Source: Calycina herbarum
Lineage: Eukaryota; Ascomycota; Leotiomycetes; Helotiales; Pezizellaceae
DNA length: 64,000 bases
Assembly (NCBI GenBank): GCA_001414485.1
Contig: LLEY01000001.1
Span: 682,001-746,000, forward strand
Direction of reading: 5' to 3'
Shown here in pieces: positions 34,002 through 44,704 of the stretch. The first letter of the stretch is position 1. Each line of letters opens with the position of its first letter. The notes below the pieces were generated by a model. It was not told the DNA's origin, ran no database searches, and worked only from the letters and a program-made list of their open reading frames with translations. The position numbers were made by a program, and so were the translations under genes.

Positions 34002-34841
34002 ATGCCTCCCCGCAGCAAGAAGGTTTTTGACTACCATGAGGATTATGATGGCGACGACATGCTCGAGACCGGAAACTACACCGAAAGTCCACAAAACTTG
34101 TCGAGCGACACCACGGAGAACGCCGCAGCCACAGAGAAAGAGCAACAAAACATCAAATACGAAATTGCGGGCAAAGCTGATCTCAAGGTGAAACTGGAAA
34201 GCGCTTGGGAGAAAGTTCAGATGGTCTTCATGGGAACAAAGTGGGGCTTGGGAAACTCCGACAAAACCGAGAGTCCAGAGATCGACGACGAATCCTCCCA
34301 AGAATTGGACATCAAGGAATTGGTTGCGAAGCTCGACGATTTACGAAGCCTCACGGACTCCATTAGTTTCGTTGGAAAGGGCAAACCGGGTAGAAAAGGC
34401 AAGCCGAAGGAATTCAAAAGTTACTTGGACCAACAGATCCATCGTGAGGTGAGATACAGACAAAACAAGAAGACCGATATTCGAGGAGAAGTACTGGTGA
34501 ATGTGGCCACGAAGAATCTGGATGTGATCAATGAGGCTGAGTGGAAGAAGAGGGTGAACAAGCAAGTTACAATCATGGGAATTAACTATCCATCCTACGA
34601 AAAGGGCAAGGAGAACAAGAATACAATCAAAACTGCAGAGAGACGGGTTGCCAGGGAGATCATTCAGGGCTTGTCTGCTGAAGACCAGAAATATGCTGAG
34701 GGGCGGGTCAAAACCCAAACTGAGGCCCTGTACACAGCATGGGAAGTGGGACGAGAGGAGGAATTGTCTAACAAAGGCAACCCTAAGCAAGGGAAGGCTA
34801 CTAAACGCAAACGACAAGGCACAGAGGAATCGGGCTCTTGA
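34002..34841 (+). CDS. Charged nuclear-type protein of unknown function, 279 residues
   Basis: Single exon, good start context (ATCACC ATG). The N-terminus is acidic (FDYHEDYDGDDML). The middle has LKVKLESAWEKVQMVFMGTKW and LVAKLDDLRSLTDSISFVG, followed by basic GKGKPGRKGKPKEFKSYLDQ. The C-terminus is Lys-rich with a likely nuclear localisation signal (KATKRKRQG). Helical, coiled-coil-like stretches are plausible. No known DNA-binding or enzymatic domain recognised. Neighbouring genes give no functional hint. Confidence 0.65.
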   Translation: MPPRSKKVFDYHEDYDGDDMLETGNYTESPQNLSSDTTENAAATEKEQQNIKYEIAGKADLKVKLESAWEKVQMVFMGTKWGLGNSDKTESPEIDDESSQELDIKELVAKLDDLRSLTDSISFVGKGKPGRKGKPKEFKSYLDQQIHREVRYRQNKKTDIRGEVLVNVATKNLDVINEAEWKKRVNKQVTIMGINYPSYEKGKENKNTIKTAERRVAREIIQGLSAEDQKYAEGRVKTQTEALYTAWEVGREEELSNKGNPKQGKATKRKRQGTEESGS

Positions 34842-35153
34842 AGCATCCAAAATGTCAGGACAGGAATGAACGAGTGGTTTTCGAGTCACACCAAACTGTT
34901 CAAGCCTGGTGAAGCAGGGTTGATGGGTTGCGATGTGGGAAATTTGGATCGTGGTTGATTGTTGAATGCCTATTTGTTTGGACGAAAGTGTGTTAGTTTC
35001 GGAATTCGTCAATTTGTGTGGTGGATCCGAAGTTGCATAGCAAATGAATATGATTTCCAACCTTGATTTATCGGAATATGCGAATACGGGAACTTTGTTT
35101 TTGTGAGTTGCCATATATCTAGGAAGAGGAGAAAAAATCAGAAGATCCTACCA
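34842..35153. other. Convergent 3' intergenic region
   Basis: 312 bases between the stop codons of two convergent genes. Nothing else seen. Confidence 0.5.
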
Positions 35154-36531
35154 TCACAACAAATCCCTTAGCTCTCTTTGAGGAACAATTTTTTCGTGTG
35201 CACTTCCAGTTTGATCTCGATCCCATGCGAATCTCTTCAGATGGCTCTCCTCTAGCACGCCATCAAGCATTTGAACGACGTATTTTCCGATAATTGGTAA
35301 GAATTTCCAGCCATGAAAAGAACCGCCAGTAGCGATATAAAGGTTTCGACAATGTGGATGGCTTGAAATAATGAAATCCTGGTTTGGAGTGATGCCGTCC
35401 CTATTGCATATGAGATAAAATTCTTTGCCTAGATAACTAACTTACCAACATATTCTGAATGAGTCAAATTGTGAGCCAGCCAGTTCGTTGCCAAATATCC
35501 CTCTAATCACCCGATGGCACTCCCCTTTTAGACTCTCGGGGATGTTATGTTGATCTTGGTGTGATGAATTGGGCGGTGCGGAAATTTCATGACCGAGCGA
35601 TGAATCCAAAGATGTGTTCTTAAAACTAACATCGACGCAAAATTTTAGAAGTCCATCGTGGGTGGGGGGAAGTACCTCGCCTATTTATTTATCAGCGGGA
35701 AATGAAAGTTATGGTGGATACAGTACCTAAAACGCCGTCTATCGCGTGGACGAAAACAGGGCACTTCAAAAACCTTTTCCCTTGTTCCAAGCTGAGTTTC
35801 ACTATGCCAGTGACAACTGCGGCAGCGGTTATTCTATTGCCAGCCTGGAGGTTTTCGCGATCCGGTGCGCTTTTCGCAAGTAACTTTGCTGTTCCAGCAC
35901 CAGTGCAAAGAATAACATTTTCTGCTTGCAAAAGGCTACCGTCTTGAAAGGTGACTCCATTGCAGCTCCCACCACTCTCATCAAAACTCAGACTCATGAC
36001 ATCGCCCGGCCGGTACTCCACTCCATTCGCAATGCTTGCTCGAATAACTGCTTTGAGAGCGAGTGTAGCTTCCCCCCATCCACTGGAAGGATTCAAATAT
36101 ATCTCTTCAACGCCTTGATAGTCAGTGTCTGCAAATAATCCATCATATCTGACTTTCATCTCATCGGGGGTCAACATGGAAGCTCCAGGATCGACACCCA
36201 GTGTCTCATAATTCTTCAATATCCTACGACCGAGACCGGTATCATCCATATTTACCATACCACTTTCGTGGTAAAATGGTTGGTACAGCGCCTCGGATTT
36301 CCACGCTTCTCGTGCTTCCAAAGCAAGCTTGCAGTAGAATGGATTGCCGTAATCAGCGCGAATGATCTTGTTGAAATCATAAGAAGCGGCCAAAGAACAC
36401 GGGTATGTTGCAGATCGGTCAATGAGAACAATTGTTGACTCTGGATGTGCTTTGGAAAGATGGCAGGCTGTACTGGCACCGAAAACACCTCCTCCAACAA
36501 TGAGATAGGAGATATTCTCGGGAGCTGTCAT
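35154..36531 (-). CDS. FAD-dependent amine/amino-acid oxidase (sarcosine or fructosyl-amino-acid oxidase family)
   Basis: Three exons on the minus strand, 36531-35727, 35680-35446 and 35400-35154, give 428 residues, the usual length. Near the N-terminus lies the dinucleotide-binding motif LIVGGGVFGASTACHLSKAH, ending in the acidic IDRS turn. NKIIRADYGNPFYCKLALEA is typical of the family. The spliced product reads FRICWDGITPNQDFIISSHP. By family knowledge the Cys in RICWD is where the flavin is covalently attached in MSOX/amadoriase enzymes. GGSFHGWKFLPIIGKYVVQM is the C-terminal FAD/substrate-closing motif. Start chosen at MTAPENISYLIV; the frame is open further upstream without homology. Such enzymes oxidise sarcosine, pipecolate, proline or glycated amino acids to release hydrogen peroxide. 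The final three residues are Asp-Leu-Leu, so no peroxisomal SKL-type signal is seen. Divergent from bystin. Confidence 0.88.
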
Positions 36532-36819
36532 GATGTTGAACTTTTGCGCAACGAGAAATGGGTCTTGTACAAAGTTTGAGGAGTAATACTTTAAGTCCAA
36601 TTGACGGCTGAACTCTGAACCGGAGCTTGCAAGTAAATCAAAGTTGAACATTCGATGAAAAAGGAAAGAGTGAGGTGATACCCCGCACGGACTATAATCA
36701 TAGACACGTGACATAGCATGCATTACTATCTTAGCGCCATCGCACTATCAGTAACTTTTTTTCTCGAATCTTTATCGTTGGAAAATCGCCCACTACCTAC
36801 CCCACATCCCAACATCACA
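36532..36819. promoter_or_regulatory. Compact bidirectional promoter, FAD oxidase / bystin
   Basis: 288 bases separate the two divergent start codons, so any promoter elements are shared or overlapping. No individual site could be assigned. Confidence 0.55.
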
Positions 36820-38316
36820 ATGCCTAAAGCCACGACCCCCATTGCGGCGCGTCAATCGCGGAGGCATAACCCCCTCGAAGACGACATTTCCGCGACAGGA
36901 ATCCTAAAAAACAAGCCCGGAAAGCGAAAGTCGAGACACCAAGAGGAGGGGGAACAATTCGTGGACTCCAAGGCTTCTCGGAAGATTCTGAAAATCGGAC
37001 AGGAGTTGGCAGATGAGGCAGAGGGCGAGAACAGAGTAGAGAAGCCAGATACCGCTTTTGATTTTGAATCGAGGTTTGAAGACGATGAGGAAGAGCCATT
37101 CGAAGATGCCGAGGCGTGGGGAGATGAGGATGAAGAAGTGGAGGAGATAGAGCTTGCACCAGACGACCTTGCGACTTTCAGTAAATTCTTTCCAACGGAA
37201 GAGGATCCATTACTGCGACAGGGTTGGGGTGGTGAGGCTGAGGATGGAGAAGAAGGGCAGGGAACCAATTTGGCCGATTTGATTATGGAAAAGATTGCCG
37301 CACACGAGGCTGGACAAGGAGAGGGACCACGAAATATACCTGGACCAGTCGACGATGTTGAAATACCTGGAAAGGTTGTGGAAGTTTATACAAAGTAATT
37401 CGACAAATTTCACCCTCATTCTGGATCCGTGGCTAACAAAACTTGTAGAATCGGCCTCATTCTTTCGCGGTACAAGTCTGGCAAGCTCCCAAAACCCTTT
37501 AAAATCCTACCAACCGTTCCTCATTGGGAAGATATTCTCGAAATTACCCAACCGGATAAATGGACTGCCAACGCCTGTTACGAAGCGACCAAAATATTTG
37601 TATCCAGTACACCACAGACAGCCCAAAGATTCATGGAGATGGTGCTTTTAGAGCGTGTCCGGGAGGATATATTCGAGACGAAAAAATTGAACGTACATTT
37701 GTTCAATGCACTGAAAAAAGGACTGTACAAGCCAGCTGCGTGGTTTAAGGGATTCTTGTTTCCATTGGTCGGAAGCGGTACTTGCACATTGAGAGAAGCA
37801 CACATTATTTCGGGAGTTTTGGTTAGAGTGTCCGTGCCCGTTCTACACTCAGCCGCTGCAATCAAGGGACTCTGCGATATTGCGGCACAAGAGTCTTCAG
37901 CTGGAACCGAAGGTGGCGGTGCAACAAACATTTTCATCAAGGCGCTCCTCGAAAAGAAATACGCGTTGCCATTTCAAGTTATCGATTCTTTGGTTTTCCA
38001 CTTTTTGCGATTTCGATCCAATGATCCAGCAAATGTGCGACCCGAGGATGCAATGGAGGGCTTGTCAGGTGCAGCGGCAGCGAAAGACTCGAAACTTCCT
38101 GTTATCTGGCATCAGTGTTTATTAGCATTTGCACAGAGATATCGAAATGACATCACGGAAGACCAGAGAGAAGCTTTGCTGGATCTGCTCTTAACAAAGG
38201 GACATTCTGCGATTGGTCCTGAAGTTAGGAGAGAACTTTTGGAGGGGAGAGGCAGGGGAGTGGCTATTGAGCCTGCGGGCCCTGAATTTGGAGATGATAC
38301 CATGCTAGTAGATTAA
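36820..38316 (+). CDS. enp1: Bystin, 40S ribosome biogenesis factor (Enp1)
   Basis: Two exons, 36820-37394 and 37449-38316, give 480 residues. The N-terminal ~170 residues are variable, rich in Lys/Arg, then very acidic (DDEEEPFEDAEAWGDEDEEV), as in other bystins. The conserved region starts near VEVYTKIGLILSRYKSGKLP and includes FKILPTVPHWEDILEITQPD, WTANACYEATKIFVSSTPQ, AWFKGFLFPLVGSGTCTLRE, EAHIISGVLVRVSVPVLHSA and YALPFQVIDSLVFHFLRF. These are the family hallmarks. Enp1 binds 20S pre-rRNA in the nucleolus and travels with pre-40S particles to the cytoplasm; it is essential in yeast. The C-terminal ~30 residues (GRGRGVAIEPAGPEFG) are lineage-specific. The intron splits a Lys codon. Confidence 0.96.
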
Positions 38317-38615
38317 TTGTTGCAAGAACATGAAGAACAAAATACAGTACCAGAAAGATTTATACTCATCTACTGCGAATAACTTGCTGTGAGAGCTACT
38401 ATGTCTGGCCACCAAGAAATAGGCAGCAATTGTGCATCCATGTAAGCGTCGTCCAGCTTCAACGTACTGCGCCACACCTGGACATTCGGTCAGGAACATA
38501 CCTCGCTGCTTCCGATATATCTTGAGAGTTCGTATCTTGAACTCTCCGTCTCATATTGTTTCTTGAAACAATAAAAATACACCAATTGTGGCATTTTGAA
38601 GCCATTCAATCTTCA

Positions 38616-39794
38616 ATGGCCACCATCGCCTCACAGCCTGAAAAGGGAGCCACACCCTATCAACACTCAAGCAGCAATACACAACCAGAAGCATCGTCAT
38701 CTAGCCAACGACCAATACAACAAGATGAGATCTTACACAACCCCCCTCCATACTCAGGACCAGCGACCCCAGGACCCTCAAATCCACCAACACTCCAATC
38801 ACAACTCTCCTCCCCGCCATCTCAACCCCCACAGATCACCCTTGGTATCCCCAGACTAGACTACCGTCTCTACAACCCGCAATCCTTCACCCTCTCCGAA
38901 AACCAAACAACCATAACCTCAAATGATCGCCAACTAAATACCGAACGAACATCCCTATTAAATCTCATCCAGCGACTCTCTTCTATCCCTCCTAAACCCG
39001 AGATTAGAATTGTGGGAAAGAGTAATGGTACTGAGAGTGTGGACTTTGATTTGAGATGCAATATGATGAGACTACTTGCTCCGGATGGGGAGAAGGAGAG
39101 GATGAATTATATCCATACGATGCCGCAGGGCGAGGTGGGGTGGAGGGGGAGAAGTAAGAAGAGCGTTGAGCCGGGGTTGGAGGGAGTGGAAAGTTGGATT
39201 AGGTGTTTTTGTGAGGATGATAGCATGGCTAAGGAGTAAGTATCTCGCTTTTTTGAAATGATTCTATTCGGAGATATATATTGACATGGATTTAGATTTG
39301 TCCTCGAACGCTGCATCATAAACTGGGACACAACCCACCTGGAAAACAATCTCTACCTCCTATTCCGCAGCATAGGCTACGCCGGTCGCGTCACCGTCTC
39401 GTTCCCTGCTACTCATACCAAAGTCCTCATTTGTCCGGAAGATAAAAGACCCCGTTTCATTTCTAGTATCTCAAAGGTCTTCAGCTCCGGACCCCATAAA
39501 TATGAAACTGTGAAATCCATTTGGCCGTATGCAAACGTTCCTCGCGGCGAACCTGGAAGGAAATGTGCGGTTCAGACTGAGGATGAGTGGTTTCGCGAGT
39601 GGAAGGGGGCGATTGCTCATGCGGCGCTTCAGAAACGGAAGAAAGTCTGGGTTACGGTTGAGGATCAATTGGAGGTGTTAATGGCGCCTAAGAGGGGGAT
39701 TGAGGATCGCGAACAAGGGGATTTGGAGTGGGGGTCTAGCTTGTTGGATGATGATAGGTATAGGCATGGTGGGACAGGGTATTACGGTGTGTAG
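38616..39794 (+). CDS. Fungal protein of unknown function, 372 residues
   Basis: Two exons, 38616-39235 and 39296-39794. The junction GA|ATTT gives KEFVLERCIINWD in frame. Residues 1-100 are a disordered Ser/Gln/Pro-rich leader (MATIASQPEKGATPYQHSSS, NPPPYSGPATPGPSNPP, the latter containing a PPxY-type motif, PPPY, that WW domains bind). The folded part, LGIPRLDYRLYNPQSFTLSE through SIGYAGRVTVSFPATHTKVL, alternates strands and helices with Trp-rich stretches (VESWIRCFCEDDSMAKE, FREWKGAIAHAALQKRKKVW). I do not recognise a named domain. It is the last intact gene before the transposon block. ATG 38616 chosen over the in-frame 38556 because low-complexity leaders of this type usually start MA. 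Confidence 0.7.
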
Positions 39795-40118
39795 TTTGGC
39801 TTATGATAAGCGCTGGTATTGAGGGAATATTTAATAATCGTATATGAAGATTCTTTTTGCTGATTTCAGGCTTTCTTTGCTGTGTTCTAGTATTCTTTAT
39901 TCGCCAATTGTATATGTCTAGATACATACTACAATGGCTATAAAGCACACTTACTCTCTAAACTTTATTTAGCTAACTTAATTATTCTAACTTTCTTCGA
40001 ATATTTATATCAAGTAAATATTACTTAGACAAGTACTTAGTACTCTATATATTAACAAATCTTAAAACCTTACTTAATTTACTTAATAAGCTAAAACTAT
40101 TTTCAATAATATTATATA
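39795..40118. other. Boundary of the AT-rich transposon block
   Basis: Composition shifts sharply to AT around 39950. No gene is seen. It ends at the TA target duplication of the DNA transposon. Confidence 0.5.
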
Positions 40119-40167
40119 ACGTGGTTTATCAGGACCCCGGTCATATCAGGACCCCGATCAATTTTCC
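40119..40167 (+). repeat. Left terminal inverted repeat of Fot1-like element
   Basis: Begins ACGTGGTTTATCAGGACCCC. A 12-bp direct repeat ATCAGGACCCCG occurs twice within it, a likely transposase-binding arrangement (inference). Confidence 0.88.
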
Positions 40168-40209
40168 TTGGCATATAACTTTGAACTCAAATAACTTAAC
40201 TATAACATA

Positions 40210-41880
40210 TTAAATTGACTCTTCATAATCGGAGTCTGATACACTAGATATATCTACAGCTTCTTGACAAGTTCGTACGTTGTGACCAGCTTTTCCACAG
40301 GTTCTACAGTGTCGTCCAGACGGTTGCCCCTCCTTATAACTACCTCTCGCTACACGTATATCGCGTCGTACCTGCTCATCTATGTCTTTCTGGGCTATAA
40401 TATCCTGTGCATCCTCTATAATAAGTGTACCCCCTTCACAGACACGAGCCTTTTTAGCCCTCCAGCGTTTGCTAAGAGCTTCATTTGCTGCCCGAAGTAT
40501 ACGTACCTCGGCAGACAGAAGAGTCATCTTATGAGCTATTCGCTCTATACCTTTAGCCAGCGCTATAACTGTCTCAAATAGAGGGGTTAGCGAGCTTCCC
40601 TGATGGCGAGCAATTCGATTTCGTATAAGAGTTGACTGTGAAAGAGCTTCTGTTAGGTTAGAAGGGGTCTGAGATTCCCATGGGAGGGTGTTGGCAGTGG
40701 AGGGTCTAGTAAGTGTTAGAGTCCGTAACTTTATATTAAGCTTTGAAATCACTGCTTACAAATCAAAAGGCACTAGGCCAGCTCTATAGAATCTAGCTTA
40801 AGCGTTCTAGACTGTTATAGATTCCCTATATACTACTATAAAGGCTAGAAAGAACTCTACCTTAGTAATGTGGTTAATATAAGCTTTGATAAACGTCTTA
40901 ATCTATCGACTGTACGCTCGTTTCAATATACTAAAACACCTAACATCAAGTGGCTGGGTTAGATGGGACGAATAGAGAGGCAGTCTAAGAGTTACAATGT
41001 TGTATACCTTATAGTACTCTTGGAATTCGGCTGATTCGTAGCTCTTATGCCTATCTAACACTAGTATTCGATATGGACCCTTTGCTCGAGCAGTAGTGTG
41101 CTTATCGAAGTGTTTTAGCTATTCTAGACCTGTCTCGTTGTTTGTCTATCCGTTACTTGTCGGTTTAATAACCTAGTTGTGTAGGAGGCCGCTATCTGTA
41201 TACTAATTTATAAGATAATTCTTCTCTTAGACGACCAAAAATAGAGGGATATCCTAACCCTTGCTATTGATATAAGCAATTACTGTAGTCTATTCCTAAT
41301 TACCTGACTGAACTGCCTTACCTCTGCTACGTCGATCTACACGTATAACAACTATTGTAGGGCAAATCACACCTATTATAAAGCCCGTTTCGTCAAAGTT
41401 ATAGAAATCGCAATCTAAAACGCTGTATTTCGCCCTTATATTTTACATAAGTCGGAACTACGCGCTAATTAGGTTAGGATCTTCGTATAAGGCTCTTTAG
41501 AAGTTGTAAACGCGATTAAAACGCGTCTTTAACCCTGGTTATCGTTGTATAAATCGATGAGCCTAGAGCTTACTAACGCGTTTTCCTCCCCGTAAGTCGA
41601 GGATGAAATTAGCTATATCTTCTATACTAGCTAGCCGAGGTGTAAACCCTCTAGAATCTATATTAAGTATATTCTGAACAATCACTTCTTCTTCTACCTT
41701 AGACAATTTAAGGTTTACTAGTCGACGGTCGGCTAGAAGAAGGTGGCCGTTCATTCTATTGTTAAGTGTAGAATAAGGTATTCCATAGATCTTTATAGCT
41801 TTCCGTCGACTTAGCTTTTTAGATATTCGAATTGCCTTAATAGCTAGAATAACTTTTGATTCTTTAGTAACAATAGACAT
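40210..41880 (-). pseudogene. Fot1-like transposase (HTH/CENP-B, DDE, CCHC tail), stop-riddled
   Basis: From ATG 41880 to the stop at 40210 the whole gene stays in one frame: 557 codons, normal for Fot1 relatives. The N-terminus holds a psq/CENP-B-like helix-turn-helix (IRISKKLSRRKAIKIYGIPY). The middle keeps DDE landmarks: DFYNFDETGFIIG (first Asp), ILVLDRHKSYES (second Asp) and LTQPLDVRCFSILKRAYSR (third). Stops in between occur as TAG where Trp (TGG) is expected, for example after VQSGN. The last ~180 codons are open and end with a zinc knuckle CRTCGKAGHNVRTC, seen in related fungal transposases. The gene is inactive as read. Confidence 0.85.
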
Positions 41881-41928
41881 GGTAGAAGGTTAAAAAAACG
41901 CGTGTTAAAGTTGAAGGGTAGGATTTCA

Positions 41929-41977
41929 GGAAAATTAATTAGGGTCCTAATATAACCGGGGTTCTGATAAACCACGT
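41929..41977 (-). repeat. Right terminal inverted repeat of Fot1-like element
   Basis: Reverse complement matches the left repeat at 43 of 49 positions, with transitions at the others. Confidence 0.88.
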
Positions 41978-42251
41978 TAATAGTTTAAATTATTATTAAA
42001 AATACTAATAAAATTAGTAAGTCTTATTATTAGTAAATAAAGTAAACTAGTTTACTACTATAAACTACCTGTTTTATAAAGTTGAAATTACGTACTAGTA
42101 GTAAGAGAGTATAGGAAATCAGAGTAATCTCTACTCTATCTTACTAATTATTAGTATAACGAAACTTAAATAGACTAAAGAAAGGTAACTAAGTCTTATA
42201 AGTTAGGTTAAACTTAGCTAATATATTATCAGTTCTTTTTCAGCAGCTGGC
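41978..42251. other. AT-rich flank of the nest with an LTR-like relic and a splice-acceptor-like end
   Basis: 42155-42205 resembles the first ~50 bases of the gypsy LTR family below (TATAACGAAACTTAAA...GACTAA) and then diverges. 42205-42251 reads CTAAT, a T-rich tract, then CAG immediately before the CTGGC target duplication, which looks like a 3' splice site (inference). Confidence 0.45.
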
Positions 42252-42697
42252 TATAACGAAACTCAAACGAACTAAACAAAGATAACTAAGTCTCGAAGGT
42301 TAGTATATAGATAAGAAGTACAGATACGCTAGGTTGTTTACTTAGAAGTGAACTCGTTACTTATATTAAAGATGTTAAACAAGATAATAAGATTAATAAC
42401 TAAAGTTGAGTACGAAGCTCCTATCTAATAACAGACGTGCTAGTATATATAGAATCTCTTATACCACCTAGATCCCTATATAAGCCTAGATCTCTAGATC
42501 CCTCTAGATCCCCTAAGGGATCTAAGGGGATCTATTATATAACTACCAACGGTTATCTAATAGTAAGATCCTAGAATACCTAAATACCTTTATATTACTA
42601 ATTTCCTCCTATATTACCTTCTATTTCCTAGATATCGTGCCTTATCTTATTAGAGCGCTGTCTAGACTACTTACTATATATAACGTGATTTGTAATA
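42252..42697 (-). repeat. 3' LTR of element 0
   Basis: 446 bp. In sense (minus) orientation it runs TGT...to...TATA with the terminal TG/CA pairs partly mutated (TATAAC in place of TGTAAC on the plus strand). Followed at 42698 by the polypurine tract (AAGAAGAGGATAG on the minus strand). Confidence 0.85.
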
Positions 42698-43505
42698 CTA
42701 TCCTCTTCTTAGCCTAGCGTGTCCTTACGCTTAAGTATAAGCTAAGAAACTTAGTCAGAGTGCTAGTAGCATCCTTTCCTTTCTATTATATCCTACTTTA
42801 TACGAAAGAAGAAAGAAGAACGAATACTTCTTCTAAAAAGTATTAAAATAGTTTATAATAAAATATTACTATGTTCTTACTACGCTTCTCAAAAGCGTAG
42901 ATATTTTATTAACACCTTCTAATCTTCTCGATATTCCGAATACGTTCGGTTAAAGCTGAAATATAATAGAACCGACGATGCCTAGGAGAAGAACGTTCCT
43001 CGTACTAGCGACTAGTCCTCTATTAAAAGATAAGAGAAGAAGCTAGATAAGAAGGGGGAGGAGGCGATAGTAAAGATTCTACGGTTACGAAAGTAGAAGG
43101 CCTTTCTTAAAGAAAGGCAATGTAAAATATCCTATTAAGGACTTCGTTTTCTTAATAAACTTAACGTTACTAAGGAGGCAGAAAAGAAAGAGAAGGAGGA
43201 GAAAGAAAGAGAGGAATAAGAGCAGCGGGAGACAGAGGTTGTCTATCTAGCAGCCCTGCCTATTCCTACTAACTCCTAATCCGAGATAGTTCTTAACTTA
43301 GCCTTCCTTACTGCTTTTCCTTTAGACTACGAAATATAGATAAACCTAGGTTTTCCTAATAAAACTTCTAAAGTTCTATTAAGTAATAGTTAAGATTACT
43401 TCTTAGCTCCTAAGTATTTTCTAAGTATAGGTAATCTAACTATTTAATTAGATACTTAACTTATCTTCTAATAAGTTTATAGTTAAGAATCCTCTTAACT
43501 TCGTT
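42698..43505. mobile_element. Element 0 internal fragment, 3' non-pol region with antisense cistron relic
   Basis: Corresponds to 43959-44767 of element 1: polypurine tract, then a region where the plus strand, not the gag-pol strand, carries the coding-like signal. That signal is Glu/Lys-rich from GGAGAAAGAAAGAGAGGAAT near 43200, ending before the pol C-terminus. Broken at TTCGT (43501-43505) by element 1. Confidence 0.7.
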
Positions 43506-43958
43506 GTAACGAAACTTAAACTAACGGAACAAAGGCGACTAAGTCTCGATGGTTAGTATGTAGTAAGAAGTAAGAATACGCTGGGTTGTTCACTTAGAAG
43601 TGAACTCGTTACTTATATCAAAGATGTTAAACAAGATGATAAGATTAATAACTAAAGTTGAGCACGAAGCTCCTATCTAATAGCAGACGTGCCAGTCCTA
43701 TATAGAGCCTTCGTATCCCCTGGCCGCCATAGTCGATCTGCTCAACCATGGTTGACATAGTCGACTCGTCGGCTATGTCGCTTACCTTTCCTGGTCACGT
43801 GATTATAACCAACTTCTAATAGTGAGATCCTAGAATTCCTAAATGCTCTTCTATATTACAGATTCCCTCCTATATTACCTTCTATTTCCTAGACGTTGTG
43901 CCTTATCTTATTAGAACACCGTCTAGACTACTTATTATATAAAACGTGATTTATAACA
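43506..43958 (-). repeat. 3' LTR of element 1
   Basis: 453 bp, flanked at left by TTCGT and at right by the polypurine tract (minus-strand AAGAAGGGGATAG, about 43959-43971). Confidence 0.88.
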
Positions 43959-44019
43959 CTATCCCCTTCTTAGACTAGCGTATCCCTACGCTTAAGTATA
44001 GCCTAAGAAATATCGTTAA

Positions 44020-44670
44020 AGAGCCGTCGGCCCTTCTAGTTTTAATATAAACACCACTCGTGCTTTCGAATATAAACGCTAGATCGAACTCGTAAAGCGT
44101 ATTAATAAATCTGGCGAAGAGATAGCTCCTTACACTTGATACAAACGTTCTAGACGAAGATGTATAGCTATAACTTTAACCTCAGAGGTTAATAAATGTT
44201 CCGAGTATATAAGGTAGAAGAAATCCTACGACGTTAAGTCGCGAAATCGAATGCCTTCACTTTCCGACTAGTCCTCGATTAACTAGTAACGACGAAAACT
44301 AAGAGACGAAGAAGAACGGGCCTAGCAGTCCTAATAGGAAGCAGCTGCTAAGGTTCTTCGTTTACGAAAACTTCAGCGCTAACTCGACGAGCGAGAATAG
44401 CAGCTGATTTAGTCTAGTTTAAACTCTATAGCTAAGCTAGAGGAGAAAGAGGAGGAAGAGAGAAAAGATAGGGAAAGACAGAAAGAGAAGGAGCATAGGG
44501 AGGAAGAGGCTGCTAGGCTAGCCGCCCTTCCTACCTCCGACCCCGCCTTCGATCCGTCTCTCGACCCTGCTTTTCTAGAATCCTTTCCTCCTAATTATAA
44601 GATATAGGCAACCCTGGGTTTTAATAGTAGAACTCCTGAAGTTCCCCTAGGCAACGGTTAAGGTTGCTTT
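44020..44670 (+). pseudogene. Antisense cistron of element 1 (opposite strand to gag-pol)
   Basis: On the plus strand one frame reads with stops where Gln or Trp would be expected. It holds a Cys-bearing patch (KCSEYIR followed by KKSYDVKSRNRM), then a long helical, coiled-coil-like stretch (KLEEKEEEERKDRERQKEKE), then AARLAALPTSDPAFDPSLDP and a conserved C-terminus ATLGFNSRTPEVPLGNG. The copy at 51850-52310 aligns with it: SSYCSEYIRSKRSYD and AALGFVSRTSKVPLGNS. Conservation of the reading frame in a strand opposite to pol, in several copies, argues for a real extra gene. From memory, extra antisense genes have been described in Boty-type elements of Botrytis relatives; I could not check. Function unknown. 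Confidence 0.65.
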
Positions 44671-44704
44671 TTGGTTCCTAAGTGTTTTCTATATATAGGT
44701 AATC

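Larger units (their letters stand above)
40119..41977 (-). mobile_element. Fot1/pogo-type DNA transposon, RIP-degraded, complete ends
   Basis: 1859 bp bounded by 49-bp terminal inverted repeats and a TA duplication (40117-40118 and 41978-41979), the hallmark of the Tc1-mariner/pogo superfamily. The six mismatches I count between the two inverted repeats are all C/T or G/A transitions. The transposase frame is on the minus strand. It sits immediately outside the retroelement nest. Confidence 0.9.

Noticed and set aside
33829..34191. Plus-strand frame of 120 codons overlapping the start of the gene at 34002
   Set aside because: It is read through the coding sequence in another frame, and the 34002 frame has the better start context and length.
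34341..35114. Long minus-strand frame of 257 codons opposite the gene at 34002
   Set aside because: It mostly mirrors the plus-strand coding sequence, has no recognisable domain, and ends in the intergenic region without promoter context.
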